Notes under the pieces: model-generated
Databases searched by the model: none
What the model saw: the letters and a program-made list of their open reading frames with translations, nothing else
Told to the model about the DNA's origin: nothing
NCBI GenBank assembly: GCA_021851625.1
Contig: JAJZCX010000132.1
Coordinates: 1 to 5,353, forward strand
Source: Acidobacteriota bacterium
GTDB lineage: Bacteria > Acidobacteriota > Terriglobia > Terriglobales > Acidobacteriaceae
Direction: 5' to 3'
DNA: 5,353 nt
Position numbers and translations under genes: made by a program
Shown here: positions 1 to 5,225 of the stretch, piece by piece
Position numbering within the stretch: the stretch's first letter is position 1
Layout of the letters: each line of letters opens with the position of its first letter

Positions 1-400
1 GGCCTGCACAGGCAAATGCAAGCTGCGTTGCGCTGCGCATGTCTCCGGGCACCTGTCAGCACATGTGCCATGCCATGGCCGGGGAGGCAGTAGCAATGCG
101 TGCCTGCGCTGGCTGCCCCGTGCAGGCGCTGGCAATGGCACCGACAACCACCGCTCCATACGCAGGCGAGCGAGCCGGACGGAGAGCCATCGCTCTGGCG
201 ACCGCTTGGGCGCACGCTGCAATTCCAACTGGCGCGGCGCACGTGGATCGAAGCCTTCCCCGGACGGCGGCAACACGCCGGTATATTTTCCACCGAAGCA
301 TTCGGATTTAGTTCTCTCCTTACCGGGACGTATCCATGGGCTGCGCAGAGCGGCCATGCATCTCATGCGGAAATTCCGCACACAGATAAGGAGAACTTCC
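1..400. other. Region without a supportable gene; leader of the downstream small CDS
   Basis: I see no convincing coding region here. The open frames present are short, rich in Ala and Arg, overlap each other on both strands, have no ribosome binding site and resemble no family I know. The right part must hold the promoter and leader of the small secreted-protein gene that starts at 401. A TATATT at 282-287 could be a -10 element, but no good -35 sits at the right distance, so I do not call a promoter. A 15-base inverted repeat at 366-380 lies just before the ribosome binding site and is listed separately. The left edge may be part of a neighbouring gene's flank cut by the window boundary. 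Confidence 0.5.
366..380. repeat. Short inverted repeat in the leader of the small CDS
   Basis: TGCGGAA and TTCCGCA are perfect 7-base arms around one central A. The repeat ends 7 bases before the AAGGAG ribosome binding site (388-393). As DNA it could be a small operator. As RNA it could form a 5-bp stem with an AAATT loop. No known regulator site is recognised, and such a short palindrome may arise by chance. Confidence 0.35.
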
Positions 401-796
401 ATGTTCAGCACACGCAATCTACTCACTCTTACATTCACTTTGGTTTTGGGCATCGCGGCCTGGGGACAAACCATGGCCATGCAATCTGACAAGACGACAA
501 CGTTGAGCAAGCAGCAACTGTTGACACTGATCGCCACGGCGAAGACCCCTGCCGAGCAGGAGCGCATTGCGCAGTACTACACGGCGCAGGCGCAACAGTA
601 TGCGGCACTGGCCAAGGAGCATACGCAAATGGCCGAACAGTACAAGAAAAATCCCTGGATGGGAGCCAACAAACACTTTGCCAGCACCTATGCGTACTGT
701 GCGTCGTTGGCGGAGTCCTTCCAGAAACTGTCTGGCAAGATGGAGCAATTGGCCAAGGTGCATGAACAGATGGCCCAAGCAGCCACGCAGAAGTAA
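401..796 (+). CDS. Small secreted helical protein of unknown function
   Basis: This encodes 131 residues. The ATG at 401 is chosen because AAGGAG (388-393) lies 7 bases upstream; the same frame is open further upstream to 65 but has no such signal there. Residues 1-22 look like a Sec signal peptide: a short basic N-region (TRN), a hydrophobic stretch LLTLTFTLVLGIAA, then WGQ. The mature protein is predicted mostly helical: roughly residues 48-82, a KNPWMGAN linker, then 91-128. Two segments resemble each other, LAKEHTQMAEQ (70-80) and LAKVHEQMAQA (117-127), suggesting an internal helical repeat or coiled coil. The single Cys (100) is not in a lipobox, so it is probably periplasmic rather than a lipoprotein. 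Similar small His/Gln-rich helical proteins occur as unnamed hypotheticals in Acidobacteria and Proteobacteria (from memory). No function can be assigned. A strong hairpin follows its stop. Confidence 0.8.
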   Translation: MFSTRNLLTLTFTLVLGIAAWGQTMAMQSDKTTTLSKQQLLTLIATAKTPAEQERIAQYYTAQAQQYAALAKEHTQMAEQYKKNPWMGANKHFASTYAYCASLAESFQKLSGKMEQLAKVHEQMAQAATQK

Positions 797-811
797 GACG
801 GACGAATGCTC

Positions 812-849
812 GCAAAGCGGCCATCTGTTTCGGCAGGTGGCCGCTTTGC
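812..849 (+). terminator. Strong stem-loop after the small CDS, terminator-like but without a T tract
   Basis: The 16-base arms at 812-827 (GCAAAGCGGCCATCTG) and 834-849 pair completely, with one G-T wobble, around a TTTCGG loop. The hairpin begins 15 bases after the stop codon of the small secreted-protein gene, the normal place for a transcription end. It lacks the run of Ts expected of a classical intrinsic terminator; the sequence after it is AGCGCAAGG. It may therefore stop polymerase poorly, or serve as a 3'-end stabilising stem after Rho-dependent termination. Confidence 0.6.
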
Positions 850-879
850 AGCGCAAGGGAACCGCAGATTCCTCGGCTA

Positions 880-1333
880 CGGCCAGTTCTTCGGCCCTTT
901 GAAATCCATCTGCCACAACTCGTTGGGCGTGGCGCGCTGGAAACGCTGCGTCGCCGGTGCGTGCCGATCCTGATCCTGCACCAGATGATGACGCAGCAGA
1001 ATGCGGTGGATGGTGCTGGCTGGGCAGGCGAAGCCCAGCTTGCTCCAGCAGAACTTGCAGCTTGCGCGTGCCCCAGTCCGGGTAACGCAGGCGCAGTTCG
1101 ACGACGCGCTGCTCCAGCTCTGGCGCGGTCTTCTGCGGACTGTGTTGCGGACGGCGACTCTGCTCGGCGATGGCGGCCACGCCGCCTGCGCGATAGCGCT
1201 CCAACCAAAGCCGACCGGTCGGACGCGAGATGTCGAACTCGCGACACGGGCTGCTCAAGGACTGCTCGCGGCGCAAGGCCGCAACCACGAATCGTACCCG
1301 CTGCTCTCGAACTTCCATCGTCTTCCAAGCCAT
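880..1333 (-). pseudogene. IS481-family transposase, frameshifted and C-terminally truncated
   Basis: The minus-strand reading starts at ATG 1333 with MAWKTMEVREQRVRFV, matching the typical IS481 start (M.WKE..MDQRVQFI). A helix-turn-helix region follows (CREFDISRPTGRLWLERY, residues 30-47), then SRRPQHSP (59-66) and YPDWGTRKLQVLL (84-96). After residue 104 (Pro, codon 1022-1024) the frame breaks. Dropping one base (1021) continues the family sequence as ASTIHRILLRHHLVQDQDRHAP, then ELWQMDFKGPKNWP, ending at a stop at 877-879. The Asp of DFKG should be the first residue of the DDE catalytic triad; the second Asp and the Glu are absent. The break can be read as one inserted base or two missing bases. 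The same junction sequence occurs in copy 2. The family assignment is fairly secure; the protein is not functional. Confidence 0.8.
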
Positions 1334-1338
1334 CCCGC

Positions 1339-1378
1339 TTCCACTTCGGCGCTGGCTTGCGCCCGCGCCGAAGTGGAA
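1339..1378 (-). promoter_or_regulatory. Hairpin in the transposase leader, over the presumed ribosome binding site
   Basis: Arms 1339-1352 and 1365-1378 are perfect 14-base complements (CCACTTCGGCGC core) with a 12-base loop. On the minus-strand transcript the 3' arm ends in GUGGAA, only 5 bases before the GCGGG-AUG start region of the transposase. Folding would hide the purine-rich ribosome binding sequence. Structures like this in other insertion sequences keep read-through transcripts from host promoters from being translated. The pairing is directly visible; the regulatory role is inferred. Confidence 0.55.
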
Positions 1379-1423
1379 AGCATGTCTAGAAACAACTTGG
1401 AAAGCATGTCATGGAACTGAACA
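1375..1423 (-). repeat. IS481-like terminal inverted repeat, copy 1
   Basis: Read on the minus strand from 1423 this begins TGTTCAGTTCC and matches the end of copy 2 (4926-4974) without gaps at 36 of 49 positions. Inside it GGAAAGCATGTC occurs twice, at 1375-1386 and 1399-1410, exactly 24 bases apart. This is a plausible pair of transposase binding sites. The outer edge TGT fits IS481-family ends. No target duplication can be tested because the other end of this copy is missing. Confidence 0.7.
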
Positions 1424-1426
1424 AAG

Positions 1427-1443
1427 CGAGACGTGGGATGCCC
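1427..1443 (-). repeat. Half of a palindromic intergenic element, cut by IS copy 1
   Basis: The minus strand reads GGGCATCCCACGTCTCG here, between the tolC-like stop codon (1454) and the IS end (1423). It matches the element next to IS copy 2 (4901-4917) at 13 of 17 positions. I associate paired arms of this type around a T-rich loop with acidobacterial intergenic repeats (memory, unverified). Only one arm remains on this side. It may originally have formed the 3' stem-loop of the tolC-like transcript. Confidence 0.5.
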
Positions 1444-1453
1444 ACAATCCCCA

Positions 1454-3649
1454 TCACGGCTGCATAGTATTCCCCGGTTGTTGCAGCGGCGGCACTGCTG
1501 GCTGCGCCTGTGGAGCCTCCAAGCCCGGCACCTGCGGCGCGTGCTCCATCTTGCCACTGGCTGCTTCCACAATATTGATGTTGTACTTGTCGAGCGTGTC
1601 GGCCACCAACTCCGAAAGCGCCGCGCGATCCACCGCATAGGTCGTCTGCGCGGAAATCAGGTTGTCCTGCGCTGACTCCAGGCTGCGCTCCTGTAACAGA
1701 ACATTGGCCGTGGTCGAGGCACCCAAGTGATATTTCTTTTTCTCCGCGTCCAAGCTCTGCTGCGCATAGGTCAGCGAAGCCTGAGCCGACTCCACCGTGG
1801 CGCGATCATTTTGCAGCGCGTAAATCTGATTGATGACGTTCATGCGCATCTTCAGATACGTCTGCTGCAACAGCATCTGCGACTGGCGGTATTCGAGCAT
1901 CGCGCGCGCCTGCTGGGCCTGCGCCTGTCGGTTACGCAGAGGCAGCGTCAAGTTGACGCCTGCGCCTTTGGTTGATCCACTACCGTTGAACATATTGCCA
2001 AAAGCGGTGCTGAACGGAATGCTCGCCCCCGGCGTACCCGCGCAAGGATTGAAAAATGTGCTCTGGCCGCACTTGATCAACGGACTTTGCGCTCCTCCCA
2101 ATCCCGCTGCACCGTAAAATCCGTACAAATCCAACTGCGGCAGTAGTGCGTTGTGCACGGACTTGATCGTGATCTCTTGATTCTTCAGCGCCAGCTTGGC
2201 CTGCTCAATCGTGGGGCTGTTCGCATAGGTCTCCTGCATCAATTGATCCACGGGCTGCTGCTCCTCCGCGGTCTGCTCCAGGGAAATTCTGTCGGTCGGG
2301 ACCACGGGCGCGGCGGCAAATGTGGCATCGTTCAGGTTGCGCGCAATCGCCTGCTTCATCACCAGTTCTTGATATTGCAGCTTGGTCTGCGCGGCGATCA
2401 GCGCCTGCTGGTCGCTGGCCACATTGGCCTTGGCGTTGACCACGTCGAGCGGTGCCAGCGTGCCAATCTGCAACTGCTTCTCGTCGTCGGACTCCAATTG
2501 CTGCGACTGTTGCAGCGCTCCCTGCTTGGCCTGCACGTCTTCATAAGCGCCCACCAAGCCCCAGTAAATGTTCTCCACCTGATCGACGGTGTAGAGCAAC
2601 TGCGCGCGGAAGGATGAGTCCGTAATCCTGCGGTTGTTTTTCGTGATGGCGATATAGCGTCCGTTCACGTGCGGCCCAAAACCCTGCAACAGATGCTGCG
2701 TAATCTGCACATTGAACGAGGTGTTGATCGTCGGACTGTAAAAATTAAAGATGCTGTTGCTGGTCGTGCGCATATTGTCGAAGGTGGCGGCAACGGACGT
2801 GCCCGTTAAAAATCCCTGGTTGTAGCCGAAGTTGTACTCGTCCTGATTCTGGTCCAGCGTAAAGGAGTTCGTCGAGAAGTTGGAACCCTGCGGCGTGTGC
2901 GACCGCTCCAATTGAATCGTTCCGGTAATGCTAGGGTCCAGTTGCTCCGGCAATGTCACCAGCGGGCCAGCGCCGAGCGTGGTTTGGTTGATGCCATTCG
3001 GCCCGCTGGCTCCGCCGCCCACGCCGACCGAGGTGCCACCGGGGCCTCCCCCCACCGCGCCCGTTGTTTGCACGATTGGCGATGCCGCAGCCGTAGTGCT
3101 GGTGCTGCTGCTTCCACTTGTTGCCGCGCCCGCGGCCGATGTGCTAAAGACCGGCGATGTGCTGCCGCCCAAGGTGCCCGTGAGCAAGCCGTTGTTGACG
3201 CCCAAAAACGAAAGCCCAGAGCGTGCGCGCAGCAGATCCGTGTCAGCAATGTCCAAGTTGTACCGAGCTATGGCGATGTCGTAATTGTTCTCCAGCGCCA
3301 GCAAAATCGCGGCATCCAAGCTCAAATAAATCTTGCCGTCGCGGTACAGATCATCGATGCGCGGCGAGTTGGTATTTACCACTGGAGACACCTGAATCTG
3401 TGTGAACTGTGAAACCGGGTTGTACCACTGCTGCTTGCCACGCGAATAATCATGCTCAGAGGAGCGCAGCGGCCCATAGGGTTCTGGGGCCAGCGTCTGC
3501 GGCCCGGTGGTGAGTGTAGCCTGCGCCGCGGGAGCATTCGGCGGTTGCGCCGCGGCTCCGTTCTGCGTCTGCGCACTGACCAGTGGCGCACTTGTACTCA
3601 ACACAACCAGCCCCACGGCCAGCATACTTTGCAGATTTTGCACTCTCAC
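1454..3649 (-). CDS. TolC-family outer membrane efflux protein (long form)
   Basis: This encodes 731 residues that should form the trimeric outer-membrane channel and periplasmic tunnel of an RND, ABC or type I export system. Start is GTG at 3649: GGAAGGG lies 7 bases upstream, and residues 1-26 form a signal peptide ending in APLVSA before QTQ. The first helical repeat appears at 108-146 (SLDAAILLALENNYDIAIARYN). A Gly/Ser/Thr-rich insert follows (about 153-225), then beta-rich segments (240-325). The coiled helices 345-440 contain the family motif GTLAPLDVVNAKA (396-408). The second repeat runs from about 475, with VNLTLPLRNRQA (565-576) and KYHLGASTTANVLLQE (639-654). C527 and C536 lie in a predicted exposed loop and could form a disulphide. 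The tail (700-731) is Pro/Gln-rich. Typical TolC proteins are about 420-500 residues, so this one is unusually long. No inner-membrane pump or adaptor gene is adjacent, so the exported substrate is unknown. It is divergent from truA. Confidence 0.9.
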   Translation of the reverse strand: MRVQNLQSMLAVGLVVLSTSAPLVSAQTQNGAAAQPPNAPAAQATLTTGPQTLAPEPYGPLRSSEHDYSRGKQQWYNPVSQFTQIQVSPVVNTNSPRIDDLYRDGKIYLSLDAAILLALENNYDIAIARYNLDIADTDLLRARSGLSFLGVNNGLLTGTLGGSTSPVFSTSAAGAATSGSSSTSTTAAASPIVQTTGAVGGGPGGTSVGVGGGASGPNGINQTTLGAGPLVTLPEQLDPSITGTIQLERSHTPQGSNFSTNSFTLDQNQDEYNFGYNQGFLTGTSVAATFDNMRTTSNSIFNFYSPTINTSFNVQITQHLLQGFGPHVNGRYIAITKNNRRITDSSFRAQLLYTVDQVENIYWGLVGAYEDVQAKQGALQQSQQLESDDEKQLQIGTLAPLDVVNAKANVASDQQALIAAQTKLQYQELVMKQAIARNLNDATFAAAPVVPTDRISLEQTAEEQQPVDQLMQETYANSPTIEQAKLALKNQEITIKSVHNALLPQLDLYGFYGAAGLGGAQSPLIKCGQSTFFNPCAGTPGASIPFSTAFGNMFNGSGSTKGAGVNLTLPLRNRQAQAQQARAMLEYRQSQMLLQQTYLKMRMNVINQIYALQNDRATVESAQASLTYAQQSLDAEKKKYHLGASTTANVLLQERSLESAQDNLISAQTTYAVDRAALSELVADTLDKYNINIVEAASGKMEHAPQVPGLEAPQAQPAVPPLQQPGNTMQP

Positions 3650-3987
3650 GTTGTAACCCTTCCCTCAAAATCGGGCGGCTGCGCTTGGTGCGAAGCCGCA
3701 CTGCGAACGTTGGCGGGCAAATACCCTCTGCCCTTGCCGACTGCATTGCCAAAAACTTTGCTCTGTTTAAGACGCGCAAACGCGCCTTCAGGTTTCGAAA
3801 AAATGCACCCAGCCCTCTACGAGCGGCAAAGTGGGATACGCATCCCCGGCGCATCCGGTTCCCTGCGCAGTCCTCGCACCTGATTCTTGCGCGTTGTGCG
3901 CCGACCGGCAGCCCGATTCCCGTATAGTCGAACATAGCGAGTATATCTTGCGCATCGCCTACCGAGCCGCAGCGCGCCGCCATACGC
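3650..3987. other. Divergent intergenic region between the tolC-like gene and truA
   Basis: This 338-base stretch must drive both genes. For truA, AT-rich hexamers TATAGT (3923-3928) and TATATC (3942-3947) are possible -10 elements, but neither has a good -35 at normal distance. For the tolC-like gene I see only the GGAAGGG ribosome binding site and no convincing promoter. There is no strong long inverted repeat, riboswitch-like structure or RNA gene. A minus-strand frame crosses the whole region (3456-4052), but it overlaps both real genes and resembles nothing. Confidence 0.5.
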
Positions 3988-4860
3988 ATGACCACCGTTC
4001 CCAAATCTGACTCCGCCATGGCCGACGCCCTGCCCATCCAATGGAAGCTCACGCTCGCCTACGATGGAACCGACCTCCACGGCTGGCAAATTCAGCCCGG
4101 CCTGTCCACGGTGCAAGGCCTTCTCTCCGCGGCCATCGCCTCCATCACCGGGGAGCCGGTGCTGCCGCAAGGCTCTGGACGCACTGACGCCGGAGTGCAC
4201 GCTCTCGGCCAGACGGCCAGCTTTGCGCTGCGTGCTCCCATCCCGGCGCAGAATTTGCGGCGCGCGCTCAATCGCATTCTGCCCGCGGCCATCCGCGTGC
4301 TCGCCGCAGAAACCGTGCCGCCAGAGTTTCACGCCCGTCATAGCGCCGTGGAAAAAACCTACCAATATCGCATCTTCTCCACGCACGGCGGTGAAGTTTG
4401 TCCGCCCTTTCTCGCACGCTTTGTCCACGCTTGCCCGTGGCCGCTGGATGTGGATGCCATGCACCAAGCCGCGCAGCTTGTACTCGGCGAACACGACTTC
4501 ACCTCCTTCGCCGCCGCCGATCCCGACCGCTCCGCGCGCGATGCAGACCGGAGCGCTACACCCGCCTTGGACGGCCCGCTTCGCTCCGGCAACACACGCA
4601 CGATCTTCGCCTCTGGCTGGTCGCGCAGCACGACAGACGCTGGTATCGCCGCGGATTCAGTTCCTTTGCTCTGCTACACCGTGCGCGGCAATGGTTTTCT
4701 GCATCACATGGTGCGCAATCTGGTGGGAACCTTCCTCGAAGTGGGCCGGGGACGTCTTGCGCCCGAAGCGATCGCCTGCATTCTCGCCGCGCGTGACCGC
4801 TCCCAAGCCGGACCCACAGCTCCGGCTTTGGGATTGTTTCTGGTCCGCGTCGGCTACTGA
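3988..4860 (+). CDS. truA: tRNA pseudouridine(38-40) synthase TruA
   Basis: TruA isomerises uridines 38, 39 and 40 in the anticodon arm of many tRNAs to pseudouridine, in the cytoplasm. This encodes 290 residues, close to the usual 245-290. Family motifs appear in order: LTLAYDGTDLHGWQ (21-34), the catalytic loop GSGRTDAGVHA with the nucleophile Asp67, FHARHSA (114-120), KTYQYRIF with the active-site Tyr127, GEHDFTSFAAAD (168-179), GNGFLHHMVRNLVGT (234-248), and the C-terminal GLFLVRVGY. The stretch at 180-205 is longer than in compact homologues and rich in Asp/Arg/Ser. No essential residue is missing. The start is uncertain: ATG 3988 and ATG 4018 are both in frame and neither has a clear ribosome binding site. 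Starting at 4018 would trim ten residues before the conserved region and is equally plausible. It stands alone, divergent from the tolC-like gene, with an IS remnant 66 bases downstream. Confidence 0.95.
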   Translation: MTTVPKSDSAMADALPIQWKLTLAYDGTDLHGWQIQPGLSTVQGLLSAAIASITGEPVLPQGSGRTDAGVHALGQTASFALRAPIPAQNLRRALNRILPAAIRVLAAETVPPEFHARHSAVEKTYQYRIFSTHGGEVCPPFLARFVHACPWPLDVDAMHQAAQLVLGEHDFTSFAAADPDRSARDADRSATPALDGPLRSGNTRTIFASGWSRSTTDAGIAADSVPLLCYTVRGNGFLHHMVRNLVGTFLEVGRGRLAPEAIACILAARDRSQAGPTAPALGLFLVRVGY

Positions 4861-4900
4861 ATCAGCGCAAACCACACACACCGTAGTCCACACAGTCTTC

Positions 4901-4925
4901 GGGTGCCCCAGGTCTCGTTTTTGAG
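4901..4925 (+). repeat. Half of a palindromic intergenic element, cut by IS copy 2
   Basis: GGGTGCCCCAGGTCTCG (4901-4917) is followed by TTTTTGAG (4918-4925), where CTC and GAG begin the stem around a T-rich loop. The expected second arm (ACCTGGG-like) is replaced by the IS terminus at 4926. It lies about 40 bases after the truA stop and could have been a transcript-end hairpin. It is the counterpart of the arm at 1427-1443. Confidence 0.5.
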
Positions 4926-4974
4926 TGTCAAGTTCCACGAGAAGGTTTCCAGAATGTTCCGGGACATCCTTTCC
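4926..4974 (+). repeat. IS481-like terminal inverted repeat, copy 2
   Basis: It begins TGTCAAGTTCC and aligns without gaps to the reverse complement of 1375-1423 at 36 of 49 positions. It carries the same two-box layout: GAGAAGGTTTCC (4939-4950) and GACATCCTTTCC (4963-4974), 24 bases apart. The inner edge is 8 bases from the transposase stop codon, so the element is compact. The preceding bases are the loop side of the palindromic host element. Confidence 0.7.
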
Positions 4975-4982
4975 AGTTTTGA

Positions 4983-5222
4983 TTAAGATTGATCCGTTGC
5001 GATCCAGCGTTTGACGATCGTCGAACGCTGGATCGCAGGGTCGATTTCGCGCACCAGGGCTGAGCAGCAAAAGATCAAAAAACGTTGCTCCACGGGCTGG
5101 ATGTGGACTCGCTCCCCAGCCAGTGTCTTGCCAATTCGCCATCGCCGCCCGCAAATATCCACTGTGCCCTGACAGTCCACCTTCCGTGTCCACGCGCCTT
5201 CCGGATACTCCCACGCCTTGGG
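4983..5222 (-). pseudogene. C-terminal tail of an IS481-family transposase
   Basis: The minus strand encodes WEYPEGAWTRKVDCQGTVDI, then CGRRWRIGKTLAGERVHIQP, then VEQRFLIFCCSALVREID and a final RSTIVKRW segment, ending at TAA 4983-4985. This is the beta-rich domain after the catalytic core in IS481 transposases (pattern: YP.G..RKV...G.I...GRRW.IG..LAGE.V...P...R....C...VREID). No start belongs to this fragment. The frame stays open to 5255 only because the deletion junction happens to allow it, and the N-terminal frame does not feed into it. It would not give a working enzyme. Confidence 0.75.
4998..5037. repeat. 40-base near-perfect palindrome inside the transposase C-terminus
   Basis: Positions 4998-5017 pair with 5018-5037: 19 of 20 pairs are Watson-Crick and the remaining pair (5012/5023) is T-G on the plus strand. 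The centre is GACGATCGTC. It overlaps codons for the AIQRSTIVKRWIA segment and ends 24 bases from the terminal inverted repeat. As RNA it would form an 18-bp stem with a GATC loop. It has no following T tract on either strand. Confidence 0.75.
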
Positions 5223-5225
5223 CGT

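Larger units (their letters stand above)
878..1423 (-). mobile_element. IS481-like insertion sequence, truncated copy 1 (keeps the transposase-start-side end)
   Basis: This remnant is read leftward. Its right boundary is set by a 49-base terminal inverted repeat (1375-1423) beginning 5'-TGT on the minus strand, as is usual for the IS481 family. Inside it lie a leader hairpin and the N-terminal third of a transposase. Similarity to IS481-type transposases stops at about 880, just after the first catalytic Asp. The remaining catalytic domain and the other terminal repeat are missing, so the left boundary is approximate. The sequence beyond (850-877) leads straight into the hairpin of the neighbouring gene. 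It is inserted 30 bases past the stop codon of the tolC-like gene. It cannot move by itself. Confidence 0.75.

Noticed and set aside
257..287. Promoter with TTCCCC and TATATT before the small CDS
   Set aside because: The -35 is a poor match and the spacing is 19 bases. Not enough to call.
65..400. Upstream extension of the small secreted protein to an ATG at 65
   Set aside because: No ribosome binding site upstream of 65, composition unlike the mature protein, and the extension would bury the signal peptide internally. The 401 start has AAGGAG at ideal spacing.
419..876. Minus-strand continuation of the transposase frame beneath the small secreted protein gene
   Set aside because: Past the frameshift the frame no longer resembles a transposase, and it runs antisense through a gene with its own signal peptide and ribosome binding site; it is a shadow.
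1018..1026. Programmed ribosomal frameshift site in the IS transposase
   Set aside because: The required shift is +1 (or -2), there is no classical slippery heptamer, and IS481 transposases are normally a single frame. I keep it only as an alternative under the shared-frameshift finding.
1375..1410. Possible CRISPR-like repeat (GGAAAGCATGTC twice, 24-base period)
   Set aside because: Only two units, too short, no array, and the same layout occurs at the opposite IS end, so it is part of the terminal repeat.
2153..2617. Plus-strand frame of 154 Leu-rich residues inside the tolC-like gene
   Set aside because: It is the complement of Gln/Ala-rich coiled-coil coding sequence; the opposite strand encodes clear TolC-family motifs.
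3456..4052. 198-residue minus-strand frame across the tolC-truA intergenic region
   Set aside because: It overlaps both real genes, has no recognisable motif or ribosome binding site, and has Arg/Ala-rich composition typical of shadow frames in GC-rich DNA.
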